This document shows, in pieces, positions 16,654 to 24,902 of a stretch of DNA of 64,000 nt; positions within the stretch are counted from its first letter, which is position 1, and each line of letters opens with the position of its first letter. The position numbers and the translations under genes were made by a program. Source of the stretch: Mesorhizobium sp. 113-3-3 (GTDB lineage Bacteria > Pseudomonadota > Alphaproteobacteria > Rhizobiales > Rhizobiaceae); assembly GCF_016756495.1 (NCBI RefSeq), contig NZ_AP023243.1, positions 4,840,501 through 4,904,500 on the forward strand. Direction: 5' to 3'. The notes beneath the pieces are model-generated. The model was not told where the DNA came from. It worked only from the letters and a program-made list of their open reading frames with translations, and ran no database searches.

Positions 16654-17442
16654 TCAATGCATCGTGGCGGCGCTGGGCTGGGACACCAGTGCGGCTTCCG
16701 CCGGGTCGAAACTGACCTGATCGCGGCCATTCGATTTGGCGGCATAGAGCCGTCTGTCGGCGGCGGAGAATATCGCCTCGTACGTCGTCGGGCCGCTGAA
16801 GCTGGTGCCGCCGATCGAGACGGAAAGCGGACAGGCGCGGCCGCCGGGCGAAAAGTCCATTTCGCGTATCCGCCGGCGGATGCTTTCGGCAACCAGCCAG
16901 GATTGCGAAGGGTCGACACCGGGAAGAAAAACGCCAAACTCCTCGCCGCCGATGCGGCCGACGATATCGCTGCCGCGCAATTGTCCCTTGATCGCCTGGG
17001 CGATCAGCTTGAGCGCCTGGTCGCCACAGTCATGGCCGAGGCGGTCGTTGATCGACTTGAAGTGGTCGGCGTCGATGATCAGCAGCGCGCCAGAACGGGT
17101 ATCCTCCTGCCTGCGGGTCTGCTCGAGATAGGCCTCGACCAGCATCGAGAAGGCGCCGCGGTTCAGCACCGCCGTCAGGCTGTCGGTCGCGGCGATGACG
17201 CTGAGGTCGCGCTGCGCTATCGCCAACTGGCGGATCTTCCACATCAGGAAAAACAGGAACGACCCGCCCAGCACCAGGGGCAGCATCAGATCCGTCATTT
17301 GTGCCCGCCAGACGGCCTCGGGCGAGAGATAGGGGAAATTGAAGGAATCGACGAAAAACGCCACGGCAATGAAGAATGCCGTGCCGGCGGCGGTGACAGC
17401 GATCACCCTGCCCCAGCTGGTCGGCGACAGGTCAAGCTTCAT
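16654..17442 (-). CDS. Membrane-anchored diguanylate cyclase (GGDEF domain)
   Basis: Protein of 262 residues that should make cyclic di-GMP from GTP. Two N-terminal helices (about residues 12-31 and 52-72) anchor it and leave a short periplasmic loop. The cytoplasmic GGDEF domain has DSLTAVLNRGAF, LIIDADHFKSINDRLGHDCG and the active-site GGEEF at residues 165-169. An RGSD inhibitory site (residues 156-159) is five residues upstream, so product inhibition is expected. No EAL domain. The start at 17442 is chosen because it places the first helix correctly; the open frame continues to 17685 through non-matching residues. It lies 124 nt after the histidine kinase gene and may be read with it. Confidence 0.92.
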   Translation of the reverse strand: MKLDLSPTSWGRVIAVTAAGTAFFIAVAFFVDSFNFPYLSPEAVWRAQMTDLMLPLVLGGSFLFFLMWKIRQLAIAQRDLSVIAATDSLTAVLNRGAFSMLVEAYLEQTRRQEDTRSGALLIIDADHFKSINDRLGHDCGDQALKLIAQAIKGQLRGSDIVGRIGGEEFGVFLPGVDPSQSWLVAESIRRRIREMDFSPGGRACPLSVSIGGTSFSGPTTYEAIFSAADRRLYAAKSNGRDQVSFDPAEAALVSQPSAATMH

Positions 17443-17566
17443 CCATTCCACTCCGTTAGCCGTCGCTACTATGACGTACCAACGCAAACAAAATGATAAG
17501 ACTTTCCGTTCAATTCGATATCGACAGGCCTCGCGCGAATACGCGAATAGAAGCATCGCCTCGGAG

Positions 17567-18985
17567 TCAGCGGCTTTGCGGCAAGACCACCCTTGCCCGC
17601 AGGCCGCCGCCGGGCGCGCGCGACAGACCGAGACTTCCGCCATAGAGTTCCACGAGTTCAGCGGCGATCGGTAAGCCGAAGCCATGGCCCGGCGTCGCCT
17701 CGTCGATGCGGCGTCCTGGCCGCATCACCTCCGGCATCGCCGTCGCGTCGAGACCAGGACCGTCATCATCGATGTCGATGATGACGCGGCTTTCATCAGT
17801 GTTTGCCGAAACGATGATGCGCGAACGTGCCCATTTGCAGGCATTGTCGAGCAGGTTGCCGAGGATCTCGTCAAAGTCCTGCATCTCGCTTGCGACCGCG
17901 ACGTCGGAAGCCGCCGAGACTTCGAAGGTCAAGCCGCGCTCACGGTGGACATTGGCCATCATGCCAGTCAGGTCGGTGAGCCTTTCGGCGACGTTGGTGC
18001 TGGAACGGGCGGGGCCGGCCAGCGCCGCGGCCCGAGCGCGGGCCAGATGATGGCGGATCAGCCGCTCCATCAATTCCAGCTGGGCGCGCATTGCGGCGAC
18101 ATCCGCGCCGGGGACGGCCCGAGCCATAGCGCCTGCCGGCCGCTTCTCAAGCGCCAGGCCCAGCGCCGCGAGCGGTGTCTTCAGGCCATGCGCCAGATTG
18201 GCAACATGACGCCTGGCGCGCGCCAGACCCTCGGCATTGTTGGCCAGCAGGCTATTGACCTCCTCGACCAACGGCAGGATTTCACTGGGCTGGTCGGTGG
18301 AAAGCGCGCTGCGCCTGCCGGCGCGGATGTCGGCCAGCCCTGCGCGTAGGCTGGTGAGCGGACGCAGACCGAGCCGCACCTGTGCCAGCATGGCGCCGAC
18401 CAGCAGAAGTCCCAGCAGCGCCAGCGCCAGCGCCAGCGGCAGCAGCGCATCACGTAGCGGCCCATAGATGGCGCGATAAGGCGCGGTCGCAGCCACGATC
18501 ACCGTCTCCGCCCCGACCGGCACATCGAGGATGCGCCAATGCAAGGTCTGGCCATCGGCACCCGCACCATCGGCTGACCTTGGGCGGCCGAGCGAACGCA
18601 ACGCCCCGAACAGGTCCGGAAGGCCGGGGATATTGTCAAAGCGACCGGGATGGACCGGCGGCAGCTTCATGGCGGCGTGGCCTGCAAGCGAGGCCGAGAC
18701 AATTTCGACGTTAGGCCCGACCGCTTGCCAGGCCCAGCCAGAGCCCGGGCGGTCGAAAGGCGGTCCGTTCAACGCCGATTTGACCGTAAGCCTGCCGTCG
18801 CCATCGCGCTCCAGGGAACCCGCTATCGCAAAGACCTGGCCATCCAGCCGCTGGTCGATCTGGGAGATGACGAAGCGCTGCAGAATTAAGGCGATGGCGA
18901 TGCCGGCAAGCAAAAGTGCCGCAACAATGGCGACAATTGCCGCCAGCCTCAGCCTGCCCGCCAGCGAGCGCGGGATCAGTCTCAT
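17567..18985 (-). CDS. Two-component sensor histidine kinase
   Basis: Kinase of 472 residues. Transmembrane helices at about 14-36 and 180-202 flank a periplasmic sensor domain of about 145 residues; a HAMP linker follows (LRPLTSLRAGLADIRAGRRS). The HisKA box is ANLAHGLKTPLAALG with phospho-accepting H266. The ATPase domain has the N box GNLLDNACKW, G1 DIDDDGPGLD and G2 GHGFGLPI. The H box has AHGLKTP, as in PhoQ-like kinases. It overlaps the response regulator gene by 4 nt, so both form one operon in the order regulator-kinase. The signal is unknown; PhoPQ/FeuPQ-type kinases respond to cations or envelope conditions. Confidence 0.93.
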   Translation of the reverse strand: MRLIPRSLAGRLRLAAIVAIVAALLLAGIAIALILQRFVISQIDQRLDGQVFAIAGSLERDGDGRLTVKSALNGPPFDRPGSGWAWQAVGPNVEIVSASLAGHAAMKLPPVHPGRFDNIPGLPDLFGALRSLGRPRSADGAGADGQTLHWRILDVPVGAETVIVAATAPYRAIYGPLRDALLPLALALALLGLLLVGAMLAQVRLGLRPLTSLRAGLADIRAGRRSALSTDQPSEILPLVEEVNSLLANNAEGLARARRHVANLAHGLKTPLAALGLALEKRPAGAMARAVPGADVAAMRAQLELMERLIRHHLARARAAALAGPARSSTNVAERLTDLTGMMANVHRERGLTFEVSAASDVAVASEMQDFDEILGNLLDNACKWARSRIIVSANTDESRVIIDIDDDGPGLDATAMPEVMRPGRRIDEATPGHGFGLPIAAELVELYGGSLGLSRAPGGGLRARVVLPQSR

Positions 18986-19647
18986 CTCACGGCCGCGGTC
19001 AGCCGGTAGCCGAGACCGCGCACCGTCTCAATATGCTGGTGGCCGATCTTGCGGCGCAACCTGGCGACAATCACTTCCAGCGAATTGGAATCGACCTCGG
19101 CATCGCCGTCATAGACGCGGTCGAGCAGATCGGTACGCGTCACCACGACCTCCTTTCGCAGGATCAGGCTGGACAGCACGCGCCATTCGAGGCCGGTCAG
19201 CTTCAGCGGCAAGCCATCGATCTCGAAACTGCCAAGCTGCGCGTCGAAAGCGAGCGGGCCGCAGATAATTTTCGTCTGCGCGTGACCGGCTGCCCTGCGC
19301 ACCAGCGCGCGCAGCCGCATGATCAGCTCCTCGGTCCGGAATGGCTTGGTCAGATAATCGTCTGCACCTGCCTTGAAGCCTTCGACCTTTTCCGACCAGC
19401 CGTCGCGCGCCGTCAAAATCAACACCGGCAGGTTGCGCCCCGCCGCGCGCCATGCCTTGAGCACCGCCTTGCCTTCGACCCTTGGCAGGCCAAGATCGAG
19501 AACGGCGACGTCATAGGTGCCGGTGTCGCCGAGATGCTGACCATCCTCGCCGTTGCGGGCAATGTCGACAACGAAATTCTCGCCGCGAAGCGCCTCGCCC
19601 ACCTGGCTGGCGATCGATCCGTCGTCCTCGACGAGCAGCACCTTCAT
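18982..19647 (-). CDS. OmpR/PhoP-family response regulator
   Basis: Regulator of 221 residues. Receiver domain: acidic pocket VEDDG, phospho-acceptor D51 in VAVLDLGLP, T/S in ILTARD, and K in YLTKPF. C-terminal winged helix with LTGLEWRVLSSLILRKEVVV, NSLEVIVARLRRKIG and ETVRGLGYRL, which read DNA and a dimer partner. Upstream on the opposite strand are an OB-fold exported protein (19753) and a proline-rich exported protein (20285); a divergent layout like this often marks the regulator's target genes. It resembles PhoP/QseB regulators, so a role in envelope or cation sensing is likely but unproven. Confidence 0.93.
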   Translation of the reverse strand: MKVLLVEDDGSIASQVGEALRGENFVVDIARNGEDGQHLGDTGTYDVAVLDLGLPRVEGKAVLKAWRAAGRNLPVLILTARDGWSEKVEGFKAGADDYLTKPFRTEELIMRLRALVRRAAGHAQTKIICGPLAFDAQLGSFEIDGLPLKLTGLEWRVLSSLILRKEVVVTRTDLLDRVYDGDAEVDSNSLEVIVARLRRKIGHQHIETVRGLGYRLTAAVR

Positions 19648-19752
19648 TGCATCGATTTTCCCGTATGTGCCTTGACGCCGGCTCCTAAGCCCGCGGTTCC
19701 TGTCGGCCCGCTAGAACGATCGCCATTCCACCACAACAGAAAGGCGACCACG

Positions 19753-20253
19753 ATGATCAACACTCCAGAAACCGCCGACACGGCGACAGCGGGGCCACCG
19801 GAACGCCGCCGACCTTACCTCACCGGCCTGTTTGCCGCCGGATTGATTGCATTCGGGCTGGTTGCCGGCGGCGCCGCCACGATGTTGGCGGCACCACGCG
19901 ACAGCGTCATGCTGATGCAGCCGACAAGCATCGCCGCGCTTTCGCCCTACAGCACCGTCGCCGTCAAAGGCAAAGTCGCCGAGATCTTCGGGAACAAGTT
20001 CGTCATCGATGACGGCAGCGGCCGTGCACTGGTCGAAACCGGACGGCGCGGCGAAGGCGGCAAGCTGGTCGCCGCAGGCGAGACGCTGACCGTGCAGGGC
20101 CATTTCGACGACGGCTTCATCCATGGTGACTTGCTCGTCCATGCCGACGGCCGTGCCGAAAGCCTGCGGCCGCCGAGGCCAGGTCCCCGTGGCCTGCTCG
20201 ACCGGCTGCATGGACCTGATGTCGAAACTGTCGCCCCTGGCGCGCCCGGCTGA
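19753..20253 (+). CDS. Membrane-anchored OB-fold-like small protein
   Basis: Protein of 166 residues. One hydrophobic segment (YLTGLFAAGLIAFGLVAGGA, about residues 22-42) acts as a signal anchor after a Pro/Arg-rich cytoplasmic tip. The exported part reads VAVKGKVAEIFGNKFVIDDG, GRALVETGR and AGETLTVQGHFDDGFIHGDL, the strand pattern of bacterial OB-fold (BOF/YgiW-like) proteins that sit in the periplasm. The tail is Pro/Arg-rich. It faces the two-component operon across 105 nt and is followed 31 nt later by another exported protein, so it is a candidate target or sensor partner of that system. Confidence 0.72.
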   Translation: MINTPETADTATAGPPERRRPYLTGLFAAGLIAFGLVAGGAATMLAAPRDSVMLMQPTSIAALSPYSTVAVKGKVAEIFGNKFVIDDGSGRALVETGRRGEGGKLVAAGETLTVQGHFDDGFIHGDLLVHADGRAESLRPPRPGPRGLLDRLHGPDVETVAPGAPG

Positions 20254-20284
20254 TCGCTTGACCCCACAAGATAAGGAAACAGAC

Positions 20285-20635
20285 ATGAAGAAAATTGTCC
20301 TGGCAGGCCTTGCCCTGACCTTGATGGCCTCGGCTGCCTTTGCTCAAGCCGACGCTCCGCCTCCGCCGCCTCAGACTGCAGTCGATTCCGCGGCTCCCGA
20401 CAATGCGCCACCGCCTCCGCCACCACCTGGCCCGGACGGCATGCGCGACCGCCACGGACCGCCGCATGGCCGCGAAGCCGGCCCACCACCGCCGCCGCCA
20501 TCAAAGGCAGCCCATTTTCGGCTGAGGCGCGGCGACGTGGAGATCGACGCCAAATGCGCTGACGACGAGACCATGAAGGCCTGTGCCGACACGGCCTCGC
20601 AATTGATCGACAAATTGGCGACGCTGCAGCGCTAG
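20285..20635 (+). CDS. Secreted proline/histidine-rich small protein
   Basis: Protein of 116 residues with a clear Sec signal peptide (MKKIVLAGLALTLMASAAFA, cut before QADAP). The next 60 residues are dominated by proline runs and DRHGPPHGRE, after which a short conserved-looking domain reads KAAHFRLRRGDVEIDAKCAD, DETMKACADTASQLIDKL; its two cysteines may form a disulfide. Probably periplasmic; the His/Pro-rich part could bind metal. It follows the OB-fold gene by 31 nt and is closed by a strong terminator at 20658, so the two make a short operon. I do not recognise the family. Confidence 0.75.
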   Translation: MKKIVLAGLALTLMASAAFAQADAPPPPPQTAVDSAAPDNAPPPPPPPGPDGMRDRHGPPHGREAGPPPPPPSKAAHFRLRRGDVEIDAKCADDETMKACADTASQLIDKLATLQR

Positions 20636-20657
20636 CGCTACGCGCATGTGCTAAAGG

Positions 20658-20680
20658 ACGGCCGCCCAAAAGGCGGCCGT
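20658..20680 (+). terminator. Terminator-like hairpin after the proline-rich protein gene
   Basis: ACGGCCGCC and GGCGGCCGT form a perfect 9-bp GC-rich stem around a 5-nt loop, 22 nt after the stop. The run of T that follows is weak (TTCGGATTT), so it may act partly through Rho. Confidence 0.65.
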
Positions 20681-20733
20681 TCGGATTTCGCAGTTTTGAA
20701 AGCTTGGAAGGTTGGCTGATGGACCAGCCGCCA

Positions 20734-20949
20734 TCAATTGGGCTCACCCAGCACGTTTACAACAAAGGACGCCGCGATCAGGTCGTCAGCATCAAGGCGT
20801 AGAGAGCCTTCGCCGCCCCCCATGATCGAAGCCACTTTCTGAAAGGTCTTCATCTCGTATTCGGTGATGCTGGCATCCTGCATTCTGGCCTTGAGTTCAG
20901 CGATGCGCCGCACCAATGCGGGGGAAGTTCCAATTTCACGTTTCGACAT
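20734..20949 (-). CDS. Small uncharacterised protein (71 aa)
   Basis: Soluble, mostly helical small protein reading MSKREIGTSPALVRRIAELK through a charged helix (ARMQDASITEYEMKTFQKVA) to a C-terminus ending VVNVLGEPN. The start at 20949 is favoured because an AGG-rich ribosome site (GGGGGAGGAGAAA) lies just upstream; the frame is open another 21 codons. No known domain recognised. A perfect EcfG-type promoter motif lies about 100 nt before it (21048-21072), suggesting expression in the general stress response. Confidence 0.65.
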   Translation of the reverse strand: MSKREIGTSPALVRRIAELKARMQDASITEYEMKTFQKVASIMGGGEGSLRLDADDLIAASFVVNVLGEPN

Positions 20950-21047
20950 AGCCTCGTTTTCTCCTCCCCCAACCCGTGCTCGTTTGGCCCCGCCCCTTCG
21001 CCGGCCGCACATTGCCTTTTATGAGGCTCCGCGAATACAAGGCCCCG

Positions 21048-21072
21048 AACGCCTGATGTGGGCTAAGGTTCC
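21048..21072 (-). promoter_or_regulatory. EcfG-type (general stress) promoter motif
   Basis: Minus-strand GGAAC (21072-21068), 16-nt spacer, CGTT (21051-21048). It precedes the 71-aa protein gene with a leader of about 90 nt. Confidence 0.6.
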
Positions 21073-21122
21073 CACCTCGGGGAATTACGAAATAATTCCT
21101 GGTCGCCCCACGCGGCGTTGCT

Positions 21123-21368
21123 CTATTGCCCCGCCGTCAGCACCAGTGTCGTAATGGAGTTGCGCGCCTCAACCCGCTCCAGACACCGATCCGGAATGTT
21201 CGGCCACGTCGCGGCGGCGCATTCCTTATCGGTGACGGCAACGGGTTCGCCGGGCTGGACGTCCGCCGCCTGAGTCGCCGTGGACGCGAAAAGAACGGTC
21301 TGCGTTATCAGAGCCGAGAAAACGGCAACCTGAAACAGCACGGCGGCGAAGGCGATCCTCTTGAGCAT
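21123..21368 (-). CDS. Small exported or membrane protein (81 aa)
   Basis: Begins MLKRIAFAAVLFQVAVFSAL with a hydrophobic segment to about residue 28 that could be a signal peptide (cleavage near TQA/ADVQ) or an anchor. The exported part is about 50 residues with two cysteines (DKECAAATWP and DRCLERVEA), likely disulfide-linked. No family recognised. An EcfG-type motif ends only 7 nt before this ATG, so either transcription gives a near-leaderless message or translation starts elsewhere; the frame is open 14 codons upstream. Confidence 0.6.
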   Translation of the reverse strand: MLKRIAFAAVLFQVAVFSALITQTVLFASTATQAADVQPGEPVAVTDKECAAATWPNIPDRCLERVEARNSITTLVLTAGQ

Positions 21369-21375
21369 GCCAGGC

Positions 21376-21400
21376 AACGCGCAACCAGGCGCCAGGTTCC
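21376..21400 (-). promoter_or_regulatory. EcfG-type (general stress) promoter motif at the 81-aa gene start
   Basis: Minus-strand GGAAC (21400-21396), 16-nt spacer, CGTT (21379-21376). The start site would fall almost on the ATG at 21368, implying a leaderless transcript if it is real. Confidence 0.5.
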
Positions 21401-21504
21401 CGCGGGTCACGTCTGGCGGCGAGCGGCACCGTGCCGGCGCGGCAGAAGGTCAACCGACACGCCTGCAACAGGACGGAAACAACCTCGTAAAATCAGAGAT
21501 TTAT

Positions 21505-21581
21505 TGGCGATCCCGACAGGATTCGAACCTGTGACCATCGGCTTAGAAGGCCGGTGCTCTATCCAGCTGAGCTACGGGACC
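21505..21581 (-). tRNA. tRNA-Arg (TCT)
   Basis: Minus-strand cloverleaf: acceptor GGTCCCG with CGGGATC, D arm GCTCAGCTGGATAGAGC, anticodon loop CTTCTAA giving anticodon TCT, T arm with GGTTCGAATCC, and an encoded CCA end (21505-21507). Read by hand; the first pair of the anticodon stem (C27-A43) is not Watson-Crick. Confidence 0.96.
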
Positions 21582-21627
21582 GCTGGCCGGCCAAAGGGGC
21601 CGGCTGGATATCTGGCGCTGGCGCCGA

Positions 21628-21933
21628 TCAGTGCGTCCAGGGCGTCCTGCGGTCATAGCGGAAATTCTCCGCATAGGAAATCTGGCGGCGCTTGGTCTCT
21701 TTCGGCTCCTCGACACGGAAGGCAAGGCCTTCCTTTTCGGCGTAAGCCACGGCCTCTTCGCGCGTGTCGAAGGTAAGCCTGATCTGGCTTCTCATGTCTC
21801 CCGACGTCGTATAGCCCATCAAAGGATCGATCTTCTTGCGCATCGCGGGGTCGAATTCCAGCACCCAGTGGCCGGTCTTGGCCTTGCCCGACTGCATCGC
21901 GGTTTTGGCTGGGCTGAAAATGCGCGCGGACAT
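21628..21933 (-). CDS. Respiratory complex I accessory subunit (NDUFS4-like, ETC complex I subunit)
   Basis: Protein of 101 residues homologous to the 18-kDa NDUFS4 subunit of NADH dehydrogenase, present in alphaproteobacteria and mitochondria. The family pattern is clear: MSARIFSPAKTAMQSGKAKT, GHWVLEF, MGYTTSGDMRSQIRLTF, TREEAVAYAEKEGLAF and the C-terminal SYAENFRYDRRTPWTH. It sits on the matrix-side arm of complex I and stabilises it. It lies alone between tRNA-Arg and tRNA-Pro, as in other Rhizobiales, away from the nuo operon. The start at 21933 fits the family length; the frame is open upstream through unrelated sequence. Confidence 0.93.
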   Translation of the reverse strand: MSARIFSPAKTAMQSGKAKTGHWVLEFDPAMRKKIDPLMGYTTSGDMRSQIRLTFDTREEAVAYAEKEGLAFRVEEPKETKRRQISYAENFRYDRRTPWTH

Positions 21934-22058
21934 GGCCACCTCATGGTTGTGCAAGGCGGCATCGCCGCCCCTTCGCCCGTCATTACTGCGCAATGGACAT
22001 GGCGGCAAGGTTTTTGCACTTGCCATGTAACACCGAAATGAATAGGCAACAGACCGTT

Positions 22059-22135
<77 letters not shown>

Positions 22136-22157
22136 TCCTCTTCATATCTGGCGCGAC

Positions 22158-23024
22158 CTAGGCGCCCTCGCCCGCCACAAGCGCCGCAACCACGGCCGCC
22201 GCGGATATCGTGCCCTTGATCGTCCGCGTTTCGTCGGCGAATGCGATCCAGCCCTCGTTGAAGCCGTCCAGCATGCGCATGCGGGGCTGCGGGTTTCGCA
22301 TGCCTTGCGAGCGGAAAAGCACCTCCCAGGTCTCGCGCGGCACCGGCGCGGCGCACACCGGTTTGCCGAGCACGGTCGTGAAAGCGGCGGCAAGGTCATC
22401 GGGCGATAGACGCTCCGGCCCCTCCAATTCGACGATGCGCGTGCCGCTCCAGTCCTGCCGGATAAGCGCCGCCGCCACCTGCCCGACATCCTGGGCGGCA
22501 ACCATCGGCAGCGCCCTGTCCGTCGGCACGAGGAAGCTGTGGATGAGACCGGCCTCGCGCGCGGAGGTTACGTCCCAGGCGACATTGTCGAGGAACCAGG
22601 CTGGCCGGAGGATGGTGAGTGCCTGCGGGAGCGCTCTCAGCGCGGTCTCCATCATCGTGCGCTGCGACAGCAGATTGTCCTGAACCGCATCGGCGCCGAC
22701 GGTCGACAGGCAGACGACCTTAACCGGCTTGGCGGCCCTCAGCGCCGTCACGACGCTGTCGATGACCGCCCGCGCTTCCGGATAGCCCGGCTCGGGATCG
22801 AACACCGGCGGCGGCAGGATGAACACGGCCGTTGCATCCTTGAAAGCCTGCGTCAACGCCTCTGCGTCCTCCATCGCGGCAATCGCGACTTCGCAGCCGA
22901 GTGCTGCCCATGGTTGGCCCTTCGTGGCGTCGCGCACAACAGCGCGAACGGGCTGGCCAGCGGCGAGCAGTGCGCGTGCCATGGCGCCGCCGACTTTGCC
23001 GGTAATGCCGGTGATTGCATACAT
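22158..23024 (-). CDS. NmrA-like NAD(P)-binding protein
   Basis: Atypical short-chain dehydrogenase of 288 residues. Starts YAITGITGKVGGAMARALLA, a GxxGxxG dinucleotide loop; then VRAVVRDATKG, typical of NmrA/YtfG quinone-oxidoreductase-like proteins. The catalytic YxxxK is absent, and CLSTVGADAVQDNLL with ILRPAWFLDN follow the NmrA pattern. It may reduce quinones or act as a redox sensor. It is divergent from a LysR regulator (130-nt gap), the usual layout of a LysR target gene. Confidence 0.85.
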   Translation of the reverse strand: MYAITGITGKVGGAMARALLAAGQPVRAVVRDATKGQPWAALGCEVAIAAMEDAEALTQAFKDATAVFILPPPVFDPEPGYPEARAVIDSVVTALRAAKPVKVVCLSTVGADAVQDNLLSQRTMMETALRALPQALTILRPAWFLDNVAWDVTSAREAGLIHSFLVPTDRALPMVAAQDVGQVAAALIRQDWSGTRIVELEGPERLSPDDLAAAFTTVLGKPVCAAPVPRETWEVLFRSQGMRNPQPRMRMLDGFNEGWIAFADETRTIKGTISAAAVVAALVAGEGA

Positions 23025-23153
23025 GATCCGTCTCCATTTTTCTGGGTTCGCGCCTTTGCGGCACGGAATGGCGGATCTTTAGCTCGGCACCGACTGTTGC
23101 CGTGAGTGCTATTAAATCATATCATTGTTGATCTGAAATCAACGGATGAGCCA

Positions 23154-24056
23154 ATGGCGTTCGACGGGCGTGTCATCTCCAATGTCGGCGTGCTGGCCGC
23201 GATCGCCGAAGGCGGCAGCTTTGCCCGGGCCGCCGACACGCTCGGCCTGTCACGCTCCGGCGTCAGCCGCGCGGTCTCGCGTCTGGAGGCCCGCGTCGGC
23301 GTGCGCCTGCTCGACCGGACGACGCGCGCCGTGTCGCTGACCGATGAGGGCCGCCGGCTTTACGCCGAGGTGGCGCCGTTGCTGACCGGCATAGAAGACG
23401 CGGTGACTGTCACCTCCGGCACGTCGGTCGCGGTGCGCGGCCGGCTACGCGTCAATGTCGACGCCTTCTTTTCGCGCCAGCTGTTCACGCCGCATATAGC
23501 CAAGTTCCTGTCGCTCTATCCGGATCTGTCGCTCGAGCTTGTCGCCAGGGATCAACTGGGGGATCTGGTGGCCGAAGGGTTCGACATCGCCATCCGCTTT
23601 GGGACGCCGCCCGTGTCATCGCTGGTGGCGAAAAAGCTCGTCGAGACCCGCACCGTCACGGTTGCCGCACCCGCCTATATCAAGGCACATGGCACTCCCA
23701 CCGTCCCTGCCGATCTTGTCGGCCACGCCTGCATCCAGGTCCGCGATTCGCTGACCGGCCAGCCGATCGAGGAGTGGCGGTTTCGGCGCGGCGACGAGAT
23801 CGTCGATGTCAGGACCACGGGCCGCCTGATGGTGACCGAGTTCGGCACCATGCTCGGCGCCTGCCTCGACGGCGTCGGCATCGCCAGGATCAAGGCGATT
23901 GGCGTGCAACACCTCATCCGGCAAGGCGCGCTGGTCGAGGTTCTGCCGGACTGGCACGGCGAGAGCTTCCCGCTCTACGCGCTCTACCCGTCGCGGCATT
24001 TGCCGCCGGCCAAGGTGCGGGCCTTCATCGACTTCGTGCAATCGCATCTCGGTTGA
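23154..24056 (+). CDS. LysR-family transcriptional regulator
   Basis: Regulator of 300 residues from the ATG at 23154. N-terminal winged HTH: VLAAIAEGGSFARAADTLGL followed by SRSGVSRAVSRLEARVGVRL and LDRTTRAVSLTDEG. The C-terminal periplasmic-binding-like effector domain runs from about residue 90 and includes LSLELVARDQLGDLVAEGFD and DIAIRFGTPP. A GTG at 23106 would add 16 residues; the ATG has the better-placed ribosome site. It faces the NmrA-like gene and probably controls it. Confidence 0.9.
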   Translation: MAFDGRVISNVGVLAAIAEGGSFARAADTLGLSRSGVSRAVSRLEARVGVRLLDRTTRAVSLTDEGRRLYAEVAPLLTGIEDAVTVTSGTSVAVRGRLRVNVDAFFSRQLFTPHIAKFLSLYPDLSLELVARDQLGDLVAEGFDIAIRFGTPPVSSLVAKKLVETRTVTVAAPAYIKAHGTPTVPADLVGHACIQVRDSLTGQPIEEWRFRRGDEIVDVRTTGRLMVTEFGTMLGACLDGVGIARIKAIGVQHLIRQGALVEVLPDWHGESFPLYALYPSRHLPPAKVRAFIDFVQSHLG

Positions 24057-24203
24057 CCAGGATCGCGGAACATTTTTTCGGCCGGCGCGCCGCCCCTGTT
24101 CACAGCTTGCCCTTGCACAGCGTGTGCTCGTCCACGTTTCACCATTTCAAGCTCGCATCCGCCGCTATCGCCGGCCTACACTCCCGTAAACTGGGGGGAG
24201 AAA

Positions 24204-24485
24204 ATGCTTGGGATCGATGCCTGGGTATCGCTGTTCGGGCCAGCTTACTTCGCCTATGCAGGCGTGACGGTTCCCTTCATGGTGACTTGGGCGATCGCTT
24301 GCGCGGCGCTGGCGGCATGGAACAATCGCGAGAGCCGCAGACAGGCCAGGCTGGCCCCGGATACCGTCGCCGCTCGATCCTGGCCGGTCAGCATCGGGAT
24401 TTTTGTGCTGATCGCAGCCTGCTATGTCGCCGCTCATTCGGCCGTCTACCTGCTGGTCCGACATTTCGTCAGGCTGTGGCTTTGA
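24204..24485 (+). CDS. Small membrane protein with two helices (93 aa)
   Basis: Reads MLGIDAWVSLFGPAYFAYAG with a first hydrophobic helix over residues 12-40, a charged loop (NNRESRRQARLAPD), and a second helix over residues 62-88 (SIGIFVLIAACYVAAHSAVY). A strong GGGGGGAG ribosome site lies 6 nt before the ATG, so it is probably real. No family recognised and no obvious operon partner. Confidence 0.7.
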   Translation: MLGIDAWVSLFGPAYFAYAGVTVPFMVTWAIACAALAAWNNRESRRQARLAPDTVAARSWPVSIGIFVLIAACYVAAHSAVYLLVRHFVRLWL

Positions 24486-24518
24486 GCTTGGCCAAAGACA
24501 TCTCCGGACGCGCGACGT

Positions 24519-24902
24519 TCAAAGCACGGCTTCGATGTCAGTCTGGGAAAAATCGCCTCCGACATAGAGCAGACGGCAAGCATGCTCATTCGCCACTTCA
24601 TAGGAAAAGCAATCGCCGAAATTGAGTGCGGCCGGATGGATGCCCTTGCCCCATTGCGCATAGGCGTCGGCGATGCGCCGGGCTGAGGCCGGCGTCACTG
24701 CCACCACCTCGAAACCAAGCCCGTCAATCAGGCTGGCCAGCTCGGCGGCGATGCCACGATGGGCAGCAACGATCAGTGCCTCGGCCACAGTACCGGCAGA
24801 AATCAGCAAGTCGTTCTCGGCTTCGATCGCGGCCATGCAGGCGTCAGCCAGCGGTTCATCAAGCACGATCGCCATCAGCGCCGAGGTGTCGACCGCAATC
24901 AT
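24519..24902 (-). CDS. vapC: VapC-type PIN-domain toxin ribonuclease
   Basis: Protein of 127 residues with the PIN catalytic acids: D5 in IAVDTSAL, E41 in TVAEAL, D98 in NFGDCFSYEVA and D116 in VGGDFSQTD. It should cleave RNA, often tRNA or mRNA, when freed from the antitoxin. The gene overlaps the antitoxin gene by 4 nt, the usual order antitoxin-toxin. Regulation is by the palindromic operators upstream of the antitoxin. Confidence 0.93.
   Translation of the reverse strand: MIAVDTSALMAIVLDEPLADACMAAIEAENDLLISAGTVAEALIVAAHRGIAAELASLIDGLGFEVVAVTPASARRIADAYAQWGKGIHPAALNFGDCFSYEVANEHACRLLYVGGDFSQTDIEAVL

Noticed and set aside
24057..24203. GGAAC at 24071 as another EcfG promoter before the 93-aa membrane protein
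   Set aside because: At a 16-nt spacing the second box reads CGCC, not CGTT.
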